DNA of 64,000 nt from Microbacterium caowuchunii (GCF_008727755.1 NZ_CP044231.1:1922001-1986000), one strand, 5' to 3'. Shown: positions 41,782 to 51,487, numbered from the stretch's first letter. Notes: generated from the sequence alone by a model not told the origin. Translations and numbers: made by a program.

Positions 41782-43019
41782 CGGGAGATTCTGCCACGTA
41801 CCGGCTGTACGACCGCCGACGCCGGCGCGCGCACGGGGAGGGTGCGGGCGAACGAGAGCAGCACGCCGCAGGCGAGGAGCACCGACACGAGCGAGGTACC
41901 GCCCTGCGACATGAACGGGAGCGGAACGCCGAAGACCGGGAGGAGGCGCAGCACGACGCCGATGTTCATCAGCGCCTGTCCGACGATCCAGACGGTGATG
42001 GCGCCCGCCGTGATCCGCACGAACGGATCGTCGGTCTTGCGCACGATGTGGAACGCCCCGACGGCGAACAGCGCGAACAGCAGGAGCACCACGATGCAGC
42101 CGATGAGGCCGAGGTCCTCGCCGATGATGGCGAAGATGTAGTCGTTGGCGGCGGCGGGCAGCCAGTACTTCTCCTTCGAGTTGCCGAGACCCAGCCCGAA
42201 CACGCCACCCCCGGCGAGCCCCCAGATGCCGTGCAGAGGCTGGAAGCAGTCCCCGTAGTAGTCGGCCAGGCAGTCCTCGTTGAGGAAACTCAGGAATCGC
42301 CGCATGCGGTCGGGGCTGCTGATGGCGAAGTACGCGACCGCCACCACGGCGAGGATCACCGGGAGGACGAAGACCCGCAGCTTCACACCGGAGAAGAACA
42401 GCGCCGAGAGCAGGATGAGCACGAGGATCATCACGGTACCGAGGTCCTCGCCGGCCAGCACCGTCGCGATGACGGCGACCGCGACCGGCACGGCGGGGAT
42501 GAACACGTGCCGCCAGTCCGCGAGCAGGGTGCGCTTGCGGAACAGGATGAAGCCGAGCCAGATCGCCAGGGTGATCTTCAGGAACTCCGCCGGCTGCGCT
42601 TGGACTCCGGCGATCGAGATCCAGTTCCGGTTGCCGTTCGCGCTGATACCGAGCGGGGTGAACACGAGCAACTGGAAGAGCGTCGCGAGGATGAGCGCGG
42701 GCCACGCCGCCCGCTTCCAGAACGACAGCGGCATCCGGGAGGCGACGAACATCAGCGGGATGCCGACGACGGCGAACACCCCCTGCTTCAGCACCGCCTC
42801 GTACGGCCCGCCGCCCGCACTGTCGGACGTCGCCGAAGTCGCGGAGAGGATCATGACCAGCCCGAACCCGGTCAGCAGCAGCGCGGTCGAGGCGATCAGC
42901 AGGAACTCGCTCGGCACCGGGGCGAACACCCGGCCGAGGGAGATGCGTGCGGCCAGGCCGCGGCGAGGGGCGGGCTCAGGCCCCGGCGGGACCGGTTGCG
43001 TCGTCTCGACCACCCGCAT
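41778..43019 (-). CDS. ftsW: SEDS peptidoglycan glycosyltransferase FtsW
   Basis: A 413-residue polytopic membrane protein (about ten helices) that polymerises glycan at the septum together with FtsI. SEDS signatures are QPAEFLKI, AGEDLGTVMI, AAANDYIFAIIGEDLGLIG and the late MSQGGTSLVS. The ATG at 43019 overlaps murD by 44 bases; a GTG at 43013 and further upstream starts are possible. The first 45 residues are Pro-rich and cytoplasmic. Tight coupling to murD and murG. Confidence 0.95.
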   Translation of the reverse strand: MRVVETTQPVPPGPEPAPRRGLAARISLGRVFAPVPSEFLLIASTALLLTGFGLVMILSATSATSDSAGGGPYEAVLKQGVFAVVGIPLMFVASRMPLSFWKRAAWPALILATLFQLLVFTPLGISANGNRNWISIAGVQAQPAEFLKITLAIWLGFILFRKRTLLADWRHVFIPAVPVAVAVIATVLAGEDLGTVMILVLILLSALFFSGVKLRVFVLPVILAVVAVAYFAISSPDRMRRFLSFLNEDCLADYYGDCFQPLHGIWGLAGGGVFGLGLGNSKEKYWLPAAANDYIFAIIGEDLGLIGCIVVLLLFALFAVGAFHIVRKTDDPFVRITAGAITVWIVGQALMNIGVVLRLLPVFGVPLPFMSQGGTSLVSVLLACGVLLSFARTLPVRAPASAVVQPVRGRISR

Positions 43020-44514
43020 CCCTTTCGATTCTGTTCCGTACGGCCTCGGCGAAGAGCCGGCCCCGGTCGGAATAGGACGCGAACTGGTCGAAGGATGCTG
43101 CGGCGGGAGCGAGGAGGACGACATCCCCGTCACTGGCCACCTGCGACGCCACCTCGACCACCTGCGCCATGACGTCTTCAGTCTGCGCGGGGTCCACCTC
43201 GAACAGAGGCACCTCCGGCGCGTGTCGCGAGAACGCGGCGAGGATCGCGGACCGGTCGGCCCCGATCACGATGGCCGCCTTCGACCTGCGACCGCGGCCC
43301 GCCACCAGCGCGCTGATGTCGACGCCCTTGAGGAGCCCGCCGACGATCCAGACGGCGCCAGGGTAGGCGGCCAGCGAGGAGTCCGCCGCGTGCGGGTTCG
43401 TCGCCTTGGAGTCGTCCACCCAGGTCACCCCTGCCGCCGTGGCCACGACTTCGATGCGGTGCGGGTCCAGCCGGAAGGTGCCCAGTGCCGTGCGGATGTC
43501 GGCCGGTGACACGCCGAGGGACCGCGCCAGTGCCGAGGCGGCGAGGATGTTCGCCACGACGTGCGGTGCGGCGAGCCCGTATCCGGACAGTTCGTCGACG
43601 GTGATGATCTCCAGTGCGCTCGAGCGGCGCTCCTCGAGGAAGGCGCGGTCCACGAGGATGCCGTCGACGACCCCGAGGTCGCTCGGGCCGGGAACGCCGA
43701 GATCGAATCCGATGGCACGGGCGCCCTCGACGACCTCCGCCTCCTCGACCATGAGGCGGGTCGCCGCGTCCGCCTTGTTGTACACGCACGCGATGCGGGT
43801 GTTCTGGTAGACGAACGCCTTCGCGTCACGGTATCCGGCGGCCGAACCGTGCCATTCCAGGTGGTCGTCGGCGAGGTTCAGGCAGACGCTGGCGTACGGC
43901 GAGAGGGGCTCCGGGCCGTTCTGCAGCGACAGGTACCACAGCTGGTGGCTCGAGACCTCGACGACCAGGACGTCGAACCCGGCCGGGTCGCGCACCGCAT
44001 CCAGCACCGGCACCCCGATGTTCCCGCAGGGGGCCGCGCGCAGCCCGCCGGCGGCGAGCATGGTCGCCGTGAGGGACGTGGTGGTGGTCTTGCCGTTCGT
44101 GCCGGTGATCATCACCCAGTCCGCGGGGGTGCCGTCCGGGCGCAGCACCTTGTCGCGCACCCGCCAGGCGAGCTCGATGTCGCCCCAGAGCGGGATCCCC
44201 TCGCGCTGCGCCCACGCGATCACGGGGTGCGCCGGCGCGAAGCCGGGAGACGCGACGATGACCTCGGGGCGATGGTCGACGAGTTCGGCGGGGACCTCGT
44301 CGAGCGATCCGGTCCACAGCCGGGCGCCGATCACGGGCAGGAGCCGCGCATACTCCTCGTCTGCTCGCTCGGTGAGCACGAGTACGTCGGCGCCCAGTTC
44401 GGCGAGCGTGTCCGCGACCGAGAACCCGGTGACCGACAGCCCCAGCACGGCGACCCTGAGTCCCGACCAGTCGGCGTTCCAGCTGGTCAGCGGATCCAGT
44501 CGTGCGGAGTTCAT
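42976..44514 (-). CDS. murD: UDP-N-acetylmuramoyl-dipeptide--D-glutamate ligase
   Basis: A 512-residue Mur ligase. An N-terminal Rossmann domain (AVLGLSVTGFSVADTLAELG) is followed by the P-loop WVMITGTNGKTTTTSL, the NLADDHLEWHG run and the C-terminal VDDSKATNPHAADSS. It adds D-glutamate to the peptide stem. It overlaps mraY by four bases (ATGA) and ftsW by 44. Normal to slightly long for the family (insertion-like acidic segments around residues 265-300). Confidence 0.97.
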   Translation of the reverse strand: MNSARLDPLTSWNADWSGLRVAVLGLSVTGFSVADTLAELGADVLVLTERADEEYARLLPVIGARLWTGSLDEVPAELVDHRPEVIVASPGFAPAHPVIAWAQREGIPLWGDIELAWRVRDKVLRPDGTPADWVMITGTNGKTTTTSLTATMLAAGGLRAAPCGNIGVPVLDAVRDPAGFDVLVVEVSSHQLWYLSLQNGPEPLSPYASVCLNLADDHLEWHGSAAGYRDAKAFVYQNTRIACVYNKADAATRLMVEEAEVVEGARAIGFDLGVPGPSDLGVVDGILVDRAFLEERRSSALEIITVDELSGYGLAAPHVVANILAASALARSLGVSPADIRTALGTFRLDPHRIEVVATAAGVTWVDDSKATNPHAADSSLAAYPGAVWIVGGLLKGVDISALVAGRGRRSKAAIVIGADRSAILAAFSRHAPEVPLFEVDPAQTEDVMAQVVEVASQVASDGDVVLLAPAAASFDQFASYSDRGRLFAEAVRNRIERDAGGRDDATGPAGA

Positions 44515-45620
44515 GAGCGTACGAGCCATTCCACGTAGAAGAGGCCGACACCGGCCAGGGCGAGAAGACCCGCGATGATCCACATCCGCACCACGATCGT
44601 GATCTCCGGCCACCCGCGCATCTCCAGGTGGTGGTGGAGTGGACTCATCAGGAAGAGCCGTTTGCCGCGGGTCAGCTTGAAGTACCCCCGCTGCAGGATG
44701 ACCGATCCCGAGGCGAGCACGTAGACACCGGCGATGAGGGCGAGCAGCAGCTCGGTTCGCGTCAGGATCGCCATCGCGGCGATGACGCCGCCGATGGACA
44801 TCGACCCGACGTCGCCCATGAACACCTGCGCCTTCGGCGCGTTCCACCAGAGGAAGCCCACGAGCGCGCCGATGAACGCGGCGGCGATGATGGCGAGGTC
44901 GAACGGATCGCGGGTCTGGTAACAGGCGTCCTGGAGCCCCCGCTCGATGGCCTCCATGTCGCAGGGCTGCTTGAACTGCCAGAAGGAGATGAGGGCCAGC
45001 GCGCTGGTGACGAAGATGGCCGAGCCGGCGGCGAGACCGTCGAGACCGTCCGCGACGTTGACCGAGTTCGACGAGGCGACCCCGATGAAGGCGATCCAGG
45101 CCAGGTAGAGGATCCAGCCGATGACGACGCCCAGGGCCATGAAGGACAGCACGGGGATGTCCCGGAACAGCGAGATGTAGGGGCTCGCGGGGGTCTGCCC
45201 GTCGGCATTCGGGAAGTTCAGCGCCAGGATGCCGAAGGGGACGACGACGAGGACCTGACCGAGGACCTTCCGCCACCCGCTCAGACCGAGGCTGTTCTGC
45301 CGGCGCACCTTCATGTAGTCGTCGATGAACCCGACGATGCCGAAGCCGACCATCATCCAGATCACCAGCAGGCCGGAGATCGTGGGCGGATTGCCGCCGG
45401 CATACGTGCCGATGAAGTAGCCGACCAGGGTTCCGACGATGAAGATCGTCCCGCCCATGGTGGGGGTGCCGCGCTTGGCGCTGTGGCTCGGGTTGTGCTC
45501 GTTCTCGGGGGTGCGGATGACCTGCCCCCAGCCCCACTTGCGGAACAGCCGCAGGATGACCGGGGTGAGGAACAGGGTGAACGCCAGCGAGATCGCCGCG
45601 GCTGTCAGGAGGGATCTCAC
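44511..45620 (-). CDS. mraY: Phospho-N-acetylmuramoyl-pentapeptide transferase
   Basis: A 369-residue membrane enzyme with ten helices that makes lipid I from UDP-MurNAc-pentapeptide and undecaprenyl phosphate. Catalytic runs are visible: GTPTMGG, FIDDYMK, NSVNVADGLDGLA, VFMGDVGSM and the HHH motif in MSPLHHHLEMRGW. It starts with GTG at 45620 overlapping the murF stop (GTGA). No disruption. Confidence 0.98.
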   Translation of the reverse strand: MRSLLTAAAISLAFTLFLTPVILRLFRKWGWGQVIRTPENEHNPSHSAKRGTPTMGGTIFIVGTLVGYFIGTYAGGNPPTISGLLVIWMMVGFGIVGFIDDYMKVRRQNSLGLSGWRKVLGQVLVVVPFGILALNFPNADGQTPASPYISLFRDIPVLSFMALGVVIGWILYLAWIAFIGVASSNSVNVADGLDGLAAGSAIFVTSALALISFWQFKQPCDMEAIERGLQDACYQTRDPFDLAIIAAAFIGALVGFLWWNAPKAQVFMGDVGSMSIGGVIAAMAILTRTELLLALIAGVYVLASGSVILQRGYFKLTRGKRLFLMSPLHHHLEMRGWPEITIVVRMWIIAGLLALAGVGLFYVEWLVRS

Positions 45621-47029
45621 GAGAACGATTCTCCCAGACGGTCGCCGAGGAACCTGAGGCCCGCGGAATTGGAGGATTTCACGAGCACGCGGTCACCGTC
45701 GCGGAGTTCGGTCATCAGGTAGTCGTACGCCTGGTCCGCGTCGGGGAAGAACACCGCTTCGTCGCTCCAGGATCCTTCGGAGATGGCCGAGATGAACATC
45801 CTGCGCGCCTCCGCACCGATCACGACGATGCGCGGGATCCGCAGGCGCACGGCGAGCTCGCCGATGCGGTCGTGCTCCTCGCCGGCGTACTCCCCCAGCT
45901 CGCTCATGGCGCCGAGCACCGCCACCATGCGCTCCCCCGGGGCGGTCATCTGCGCGAGGGTGCGCAGAGCCGCCGTCATGGAGTCCGGACTCGCGTTGTA
46001 GGCGTCGTTGATGATGCGCACCCGCTCGGACCCGAGCGGCTGCATCCGCCAGCGCTCAGCCAGCTCGAGGGATTCCAGCCCGGCGACGCAGTCCGCCACC
46101 GTCACGCCGAGGGCGGTCGCCGCGGCGACGGCCGCGAGGGCGTTCATGACGTGGTGCGCGCCCAGCACATGGAGCGTGACCGGGAGGGTCTGCCCATCGG
46201 CGGTGAGGGTGAAGCGGGTGCCGGATGCGGTGACCTCGATGCCTTCGGCACGCACATCCGCCTCGGGCGTCTGTCCGAACCAGCGCACCGTCCCGGAGCG
46301 CTCGGCCGCGATCGGGGCCATGTCCCGGACGCGGGGATCGTCCGCGTTCAGCACGGCCAGCCCTCCCGTCCGCAGTGCGCGCACGAGTTCCGACTTCGCG
46401 TGGAAGGTCGCCTCGATGCCGCCGAAGCCGCCGGCGTGCGCCATCCCCACCATCAGGACGACGGCGATGTCGGGTTCGACGAGTCCCGCCAGCCGCGCGA
46501 TCTCGCCGGGGCCGCTCGCACCGAACTCGCTGACCAGGAAGCGCGTGGAGCGCCGTACCCGCAGCATCGTCAGGGGCGCGCCCACCTCGTTGTTGAAGGA
46601 GGCGCGCGGGGCGACGGTCTCGCCCTGCGACTCGAGGATCCGGGCGAGCATGTTCTTGGTCGTCGTCTTGCCGTTGGAGCCCGTGATCCCGACGATGCGG
46701 AGATCCTCCTCGGCACGCACGATCGCGACGACCTCTCGGGCGAGGTCGGCGAGGGCGGTGACGGCATCCGGGACGACGATCTGCGAGACGTCCGCGTCGA
46801 CCGGTCGTTCCACGATGGCGAGGGCGGCGCCGGCCGCCACGGCGGCGCCGACGAACACGTGCCCGTCGGTCGTCTCACCGGGCTTGGCGACGAAGATGCC
46901 GCCGGGGCCGATCTCGCGGGAGTCGGTGTCCACGGTGCCGTCGACGACGGTCTCGGGGGTGTCCGTGCCGGCGAGACGTAGGGTGCCGCCGAGCACGCTG
47001 GTGATGTGGGAGAGAGTGAGTGCGATCAT
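45617..47029 (-). CDS. murF: UDP-N-acetylmuramoyl-tripeptide--D-alanyl-D-alanine ligase
   Basis: A 470-residue Mur ligase identified as MurF rather than MurE. It has the N-terminal VDTDSREIGPGGIFVAKPGETTDGH (split: VDTDSREIGPGG, IFVAKPGETTDGH), the P-loop GITGSNGKTTTKNML, and the MurF-typical INDAYNASPDSM. It adds D-Ala-D-Ala. It starts 24 bases after the ftsI stop, in the place where most actinobacteria have murE in between. The DAYNAN motif is DAYNAS here. Confidence 0.95.
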   Translation of the reverse strand: MIALTLSHITSVLGGTLRLAGTDTPETVVDGTVDTDSREIGPGGIFVAKPGETTDGHVFVGAAVAAGAALAIVERPVDADVSQIVVPDAVTALADLAREVVAIVRAEEDLRIVGITGSNGKTTTKNMLARILESQGETVAPRASFNNEVGAPLTMLRVRRSTRFLVSEFGASGPGEIARLAGLVEPDIAVVLMVGMAHAGGFGGIEATFHAKSELVRALRTGGLAVLNADDPRVRDMAPIAAERSGTVRWFGQTPEADVRAEGIEVTASGTRFTLTADGQTLPVTLHVLGAHHVMNALAAVAAATALGVTVADCVAGLESLELAERWRMQPLGSERVRIINDAYNASPDSMTAALRTLAQMTAPGERMVAVLGAMSELGEYAGEEHDRIGELAVRLRIPRIVVIGAEARRMFISAISEGSWSDEAVFFPDADQAYDYLMTELRDGDRVLVKSSNSAGLRFLGDRLGESFS

Positions 47030-47052
47030 GTCTGGTGCGGGCGCGCGGTGGC

Positions 47053-48834
47053 TCAGCCGGTCTTCGGCAGCAGCACGGGCTGCGAGTCGGAGGGCATGAC
47101 CCGGAACGTCTTCAGAACCTGGGTCATCGCCTGCTGGAATCCCGCCGCGTTGGCCGCAGACGACCTTACCCCAGTGGGCTGATCGAGGGTGACCGCCACG
47201 ACGTACTCCGGGTCGTCCGCGGGCGCGAATCCGATGAGGGTCGTGAAGTACACGCCGCTCTTGTACCGCCCGTTCTCGGCGACCTCGCCGGTGCCCGTCT
47301 TGCCGCCGAGGCGGTAGCCGTCGATCGCCACGGCCTTGGACAGACCGCCCTGGACGAACACGTTCTCGAGCATCTGCTGGACCTGCTCGGCGCTTTCCGC
47401 ACTGACCACCTGGGTGGGCTCCCCGGTGTCGGTGGTCTCCACCGTCCCGTCGGCGCGCGTGCAGGATTCGATGAGCGAGAGCGGGATCTTCGTGCCGTCG
47501 TTCGCGATGGCCTGGTAGGCCCCGACCAGCTGCGGCAGCGTCGTGGCTACGCCCTGCCCGAACGCGGTGTTGTAGAAGGTCTGGTTGTCCCACTCGGAGA
47601 CGGGACGCAGGATGCCGGTCGCCTCGCCGGGGAAGCCGACGCCGCTCACCTCACCGATCCCGAACCGCTGCAGGTAGTCGTACCGCGTCTCCGCCGGCAC
47701 CATCTCGGCGAACTTCGAGATGCCGACGTTCGAGGAGTCAATGAGCACCCCGGCCAGGGTGTAGGTGGTCGCACCGTGCCCGATGGCATCGGCGACGCGT
47801 GCGCCGTTGGGGAAGGTCTCGCGTCCCGAGGCGACGACCGTGCTCGTGGCGCCCGCCGCGCCGGAATCGACGACCATCGCGGCGGTGAGGCCCTTGAAGG
47901 TCGAGCCCGGTTCGAACGTGCCGCGGAAGATCCTGCTGCTGCGATCGCCGTCGGCGGAGGCGGAGACGTTGTTGGGGTCGACCGTGGGGTACTCGGCGGC
48001 CGCCCGGATCTTGCCGGTCTTCGCCTCGACGACCATGATCTGCCCGTGCTGGGCCCCCTGGTTCTGGGTCTGCTCGGCGATGAGCTGCTGCAGGTACCAC
48101 TGCAGGTCCCGGTCGATCGTGAGCTCCAGCGTGCCGCCGTCGACGGCGGGGGTGAGCCGCTCCGTGCCCGGGATGACGACCCCGTCCTTGCCCCGATGGT
48201 ACGAGCGTGTGCCGTCGGTCGCCGCCAGGCACGAGTCCTGCGCGCTCTCCAGTCCTTCCAGCGGCTGCCCGTCCGCTCCGACGAAGCCCACCAGGTTCCC
48301 GGCCACGGCACCATCGGGATAGGTGCGTGCCGGATGCTGCTTCATGTGCAGGAACGGGATGCCGAGGTCGGCCAGCGCACGGTACTTCTCGGTCGACAGT
48401 CCCTTGATCAGCTCCGCGTACTGGCTGTCCGGGTTCGCCTCGAGCGCGTCCGCGACGATCTTCTGCACGTCTTCGGCGCTCTGGCCGGTGATGGCCCCGA
48501 TCTGGGCGGCGACCGTCGGCCAGTCCACCTCGACCTTCTCCCCGTCGGCGCCGGTGCGGGTGATCGGTCCGACGTTGCTCGGGTCGAGCTCCGCGTCGTA
48601 CTGCAGGATGCTGCCGGCGAGGGTCTGGCCGTTGGTGTCGACGATCGAGCCTCGCGTGCCGTAGAGCGTCGTGGACGCGCCGATGCCCATTGCGAGCGAG
48701 TCGTCCACGTGCTCACGAGCGCTGACGACCTGGATGTCCACGAGGCGGACGACGAAGACGAGGAGGACGGCGAGGACGACGGCGAGGGCGACGACGGTTC
48801 GGCGACGGGGGCTGCGGGTGCTTCTCGTCGTCAT
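47053..48834 (-). CDS. ftsI: Septal peptidoglycan transpeptidase (class B PBP, FtsI/PBP3)
   Basis: A 593-residue penicillin-binding protein. A short cytoplasmic basic tail and one transmembrane helix (about residues 12-34) are followed by a dimerisation/pedestal domain starting YGTRGSIVDTNGQTLA. The transpeptidase domain has SxxK in PGSTFKGLTAAM, SxN in DSSNVGISKF and KTGT in LGGKTGTGEVAENG. It ends GVRSSAAN...LLPKTG. It crosslinks septal wall with FtsW. Five bases separate it from ftsL. Confidence 0.97.
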   Translation of the reverse strand: MTTRSTRSPRRRTVVALAVVLAVLLVFVVRLVDIQVVSAREHVDDSLAMGIGASTTLYGTRGSIVDTNGQTLAGSILQYDAELDPSNVGPITRTGADGEKVEVDWPTVAAQIGAITGQSAEDVQKIVADALEANPDSQYAELIKGLSTEKYRALADLGIPFLHMKQHPARTYPDGAVAGNLVGFVGADGQPLEGLESAQDSCLAATDGTRSYHRGKDGVVIPGTERLTPAVDGGTLELTIDRDLQWYLQQLIAEQTQNQGAQHGQIMVVEAKTGKIRAAAEYPTVDPNNVSASADGDRSSRIFRGTFEPGSTFKGLTAAMVVDSGAAGATSTVVASGRETFPNGARVADAIGHGATTYTLAGVLIDSSNVGISKFAEMVPAETRYDYLQRFGIGEVSGVGFPGEATGILRPVSEWDNQTFYNTAFGQGVATTLPQLVGAYQAIANDGTKIPLSLIESCTRADGTVETTDTGEPTQVVSAESAEQVQQMLENVFVQGGLSKAVAIDGYRLGGKTGTGEVAENGRYKSGVYFTTLIGFAPADDPEYVVAVTLDQPTGVRSSAANAAGFQQAMTQVLKTFRVMPSDSQPVLLPKTG

Positions 48835-48838
48835 GGTC

Positions 48839-49438
48839 TCAGTGTGTCGTGGGGGTCGGTAGTCCGTCGGTCAGGGAGGGGGGTGTCGCCGTATCGACCG
48901 CCGGATCGGTCAGGGGCACGTGCACCCCGTCGATCGTGGCGTCCGGAGCCGTCACGAGCGGCACCTGCGTGATGAGGGCGTTCGGAACGGAGCCGCGGCC
49001 GAGCGCATCGATGGACGAGGTGTACACCGATGCCTGCTGGCTGCCCAGCACCGCTCCGTCGCTCAGCCGCAGGTAGCTCGGCGATTCGTTGATCACCATG
49101 CCGAGCGCCGCCGCGTTCGCCGCGAGATACTGCGGGGAGCTCAGCCCGGCGACCTCGTCGTAGAGGATCTGCTTCTGCCAGGTGAGCTCGCGCTGTTGCT
49201 GGGCGAGCGCCGACAGCTCGTAGGAGCTCTGCGTCGAGAGCACGGAGAAGAGCATCTGCGCGCCGGCGATGGTCACGGCCCCCATGACGGCGAGGATGCC
49301 GTAAGCGAGCTTGGGACGCCGGCGTCGCGCGGTGTGCTCGACGGGACGCAGCGTCCGTCCCGGGACGCGATGCCCGGTCTCCTCTTCGAACGGGACGGGG
49401 GTGAACAGCGGCTCGGCCGCCGTGGCTGCAGCGCTCAT
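48839..49438 (-). CDS. ftsL: Cell division protein FtsL-like
   Basis: A 199-residue bitopic protein found by position between rsmH and ftsI. The cytoplasmic N-terminus is about 45 residues, with one transmembrane helix (about 46-65, [20 protein letters not shown]). A leucine-zipper-like coil follows ([26 protein letters not shown]), then a C-terminal Val/Pro/Thr-rich tail longer than in E. coli FtsL. It would form FtsQLB with a DivIC homologue encoded elsewhere. ATG at 49438 overlaps the rsmH stop (ATGA). Confidence 0.85.
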   Translation of the reverse strand: MSAAATAAEPLFTPVPFEEETGHRVPGRTLRPVEHTARRRRPKLAYGILAVMGAVTIAGAQMLFSVLSTQSSYELSALAQQQRELTWQKQILYDEVAGLSSPQYLAANAAALGMVINESPSYLRLSDGAVLGSQQASVYTSSIDALGRGSVPNALITQVPLVTAPDATIDGVHVPLTDPAVDTATPPSLTDGLPTPTTH

Positions 49439-50388
49439 ACCGCCTCCCGGATTCGTTCGGCGGCGCGCAGGCGCACCGGGATGGCACGCGGGTTGCGCGC
49501 CCGCTCCTCTTCCGAGGCGAGTTCGGCGCCCTTGACGAGCAGGCGGAAGCGAGGGGCGTGCTCGGGCAGCTCCACCGGGAGCCCGGCCGGCGACGTCGAG
49601 GCGGAGGCACGGGCCAGTTCTCGTTTGACGAAGCGGTCCTCGAGCGACTGGTACGACAGCACCACGATCCGCCCGCCCACCCGGAGGAGATCCAGGGCGG
49701 CCGGGATGGCGCGCTCCAGAGCAGCGAGCTCCGCGTTGACCTCGATGCGCAGCGCCTGGAACACGCGCTTCGCCGGGTGACCGGCGTTCTTCAGCGCCGC
49801 GGGGGTCGCCGCATCCAGGATCTGCACGAGCCGGGCGGACCGCTCGATCGGCGCTTCCGCGCGGGCGGCGATGATGGCGCGGGCGTAGCGTCCGGACAGC
49901 TTCTCCTCGCCGTAGCGCTCGAAGATCCGGCGCAGTTCGCCTTCCGAATAGGTCGCGAGGACATCCGCGGCAGTCGGGCCGTCGCTCTGGTCCATCCGCA
50001 TGTCCAGGGGCGCGTCCTTGGCATAGGCGAAGCCCCGGTCCGCCTCGTCCAGCTGGAGGGAGGAGACACCGAGGTCGAACAGGATGCCGTCGACCCGGTC
50101 GTACCCCGCCTCGGACACGGCGCGGGCGATCCCGTCGTAGACGGTGTGCACCAGGGTCGTGCGGTCGGCGAAGCGGGCGAGCCGCTCCCCCGCGATCCGC
50201 AGGGCGTCGGTGTCGCGGTCGAGCCCGATCAGGTGCAGGTCGGGGAAGCGCTCCAGGAACGCCTCGCTGTGACCGCCCATGCCGAGCGTGCCGTCGACGA
50301 AGACCGCTCCCGGTGCGGTGAGTGCCGGGGCGAGGAGCTCGACGCAGCGGTCGAGCATGACGGGGGTGTGGATGTCGCGGAGGCTCAT
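49435..50388 (-). CDS. rsmH: 16S rRNA (cytosine(1402)-N4)-methyltransferase
   Basis: A 317-residue SAM-dependent methyltransferase (MraW). SAM site: [51 protein letters not shown]. The C-terminal [13 protein letters not shown] is also family-typical. It methylates C1402 of 16S rRNA. Second gene of the division cluster after mraZ; a 100-base gap between them has no other recognisable gene. Confidence 0.97.
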   Translation of the reverse strand: MSLRDIHTPVMLDRCVELLAPALTAPGAVFVDGTLGMGGHSEAFLERFPDLHLIGLDRDTDALRIAGERLARFADRTTLVHTVYDGIARAVSEAGYDRVDGILFDLGVSSLQLDEADRGFAYAKDAPLDMRMDQSDGPTAADVLATYSEGELRRIFERYGEEKLSGRYARAIIAARAEAPIERSARLVQILDAATPAALKNAGHPAKRVFQALRIEVNAELAALERAIPAALDLLRVGGRIVVLSYQSLEDRFVKRELARASASTSPAGLPVELPEHAPRFRLLVKGAELASEEERARNPRAIPVRLRAAERIREAV

Positions 50389-50489
50389 GATGTGGGGCCG
50401 GTCCCTCGGTCCCGATCCCCATCCGCTCTCCGACCTGACACCGGGGAAGTGCGTCAGGGTGGGGGCGGCTGGGAGTCGGGGCCGAGGGC

Positions 50490-50921
50490 TCAGAACAGGC
50501 CCGGGATCACCTCCTGCTCCAGCTCGGAGTACACGGATTCGTTGCTTTCGGCGTAGGAGTTCCAGGCGTCCGCGTTCCAGATCTCGGCATGCGCGCCGAC
50601 GCCGGTGAGGACGAGGTCGCGCTCCAGTCCCGCGTAGGCACGGAGTGCGGGAGGGATCGTGACGCGGTTCTGGCCGTCCGGCTTCTCGGCGCTGGCGCCG
50701 GAGAGGAACATCCGCAGGAAGTCGCGGGCCTGCTTGTTGCTGAGCGGCGCTTCCCGGATGCGCTCGTGCACGCGCTCGAACTCGGCGGTGCTGAACACGT
50801 AGAGGCAGCGGTCCTGCCCGCGGGTGATAACGACGCCGGCTCCGAGGTCGTCGCGGAACTTGGCCGGCAGGATGACACGGCCTTTGTCGTCGAGCTTGGG
50901 GGTGTGCGTTCCCAGCAGCAT
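50490..50921 (-). CDS. mraZ: Division and cell wall cluster regulator MraZ
   Basis: A 143-residue AbrB-like DNA-binding protein with two repeated swapped-hairpin domains. Each carries the DxxxR signature: [14 protein letters not shown] at the N-terminus and [14 protein letters not shown] in the middle. It binds repeats in its own promoter and controls the whole dcw cluster. The ATG at 50921 is the family start. Three AGTGG direct repeats lie 47-71 bases upstream. First gene of the 16-kb minus-strand cluster. Confidence 0.96.
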   Translation of the reverse strand: MLLGTHTPKLDDKGRVILPAKFRDDLGAGVVITRGQDRCLYVFSTAEFERVHERIREAPLSNKQARDFLRMFLSGASAEKPDGQNRVTIPPALRAYAGLERDLVLTGVGAHAEIWNADAWNSYAESNESVYSELEQEVIPGLF

Positions 50922-50967
50922 TCGCGCATTCCCCCCTCCTTCGTCCGGCCCACGTGTGAGGTGCGCA

Positions 50968-50992
50968 CCACTTTACTCCACTTCCCTCCACT
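50968..50992 (-). promoter_or_regulatory. MraZ box: three 10-bp-spaced AGTGG repeats
   Basis: On the minus strand AGTGG occurs three times at exact 10-bp intervals (plus-strand CCACT at 50968, 50978 and 50988), with AGTGA five bases further upstream. Helical-period GTGG or TGGG repeats in front of mraZ are the known MraZ operator in other bacteria (AAAGTGG in Mollicutes). This supports self-control of the division cluster. Confidence 0.8.
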
Positions 50993-51076
50993 TCACTACC
51001 CTCAGGCCGCTCGGAGTGGGCGGATCCTCCCCTTCGGCGCCCGGCGCGAGGAGCCGCCTCCCTCCGGGCGCACGAA

Positions 51077-51106
51077 AAAGCGCCGCCCCCGGAGGGGCGG
51101 CGCTTT
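51077..51106 (-). terminator. Intrinsic terminator after the DUF3040 gene
   Basis: AAAGCGCCGCCCC (51077-51089) pairs with GGGGCGGCGCTTT (51094-51106) around a CGGA loop. On the minus strand it is followed by a run of five T. It begins 15 bases after the DUF3040 stop and insulates mraZ from upstream transcription. Confidence 0.88.
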
Positions 51107-51121
51107 CGAGAAGCGAGTAGG

Positions 51122-51487
51122 TCAGCGGCCTTCTTGGCGGCGGTCCCATCGGTCGTTCATCCGGTCCATGAACGAGCCGGACGGCGCACTGCCGGAGCTG
51201 CGCGGTCGGGCCGCGGACGGCGCCCGGAGCGTGCGTGAGGGTGTCACCGCGAGGATCACTCCACCCAGCATGAGCACGAAGCCGATCACACCGACGACGA
51301 TCAGCTGCGTCGACAGGCCCACGATCAGACCGCCGAGACCCGCGAGGACGAGGATCGTGCCGTAGACGATGTTCCGATAACTCAGGGTACGGCCCGCCTC
51401 AGGAGCACTGACGACGTCGGCGTCGTGACTCATGAGATGGCGTTCCATCTCGTCGAGCAGGCGCTGCTCTTGTTCGGAGAGAGGCAT
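51122..51487 (-). CDS. DUF3040 membrane protein
   Basis: A 121-residue actinobacterial protein. It starts with the family signature [17 protein letters not shown] (N-terminal amphipathic helix), has two transmembrane helices (about residues 40-60 and 64-84), and a basic, disordered tail. The equivalent in M. tuberculosis (Rv2169c) also lies near mraZ. The function is unknown; proximity suggests an envelope role. Divergent from the polyprenyl synthetase gene. Confidence 0.9.
   Translation of the reverse strand: MPLSEQEQRLLDEMERHLMSHDADVVSAPEAGRTLSYRNIVYGTILVLAGLGGLIVGLSTQLIVVGVIGFVLMLGGVILAVTPSRTLRAPSAARPRSSGSAPSGSFMDRMNDRWDRRQEGR

Noticed and set aside
42976..43019. Frameshift or annotation error at the 44-base murD/ftsW overlap
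   Set aside because: Both proteins are complete with normal termini, and the overlap comes from the choice of the ftsW start. A GTG inside the overlap is equally possible.
45617..47029. murF being a mislabelled murE
   Set aside because: The P-loop SNGKTTTK and the DAYNAS-PDSM run are MurF features, and no MurE-type GTNGKTT plus DNP-type specificity loop is seen.
50389..50489. rnpB or another stable RNA between mraZ and rsmH
   Set aside because: The gap is only about 100 bases, too short for RNase P RNA, and no conserved RNA core could be recognised.
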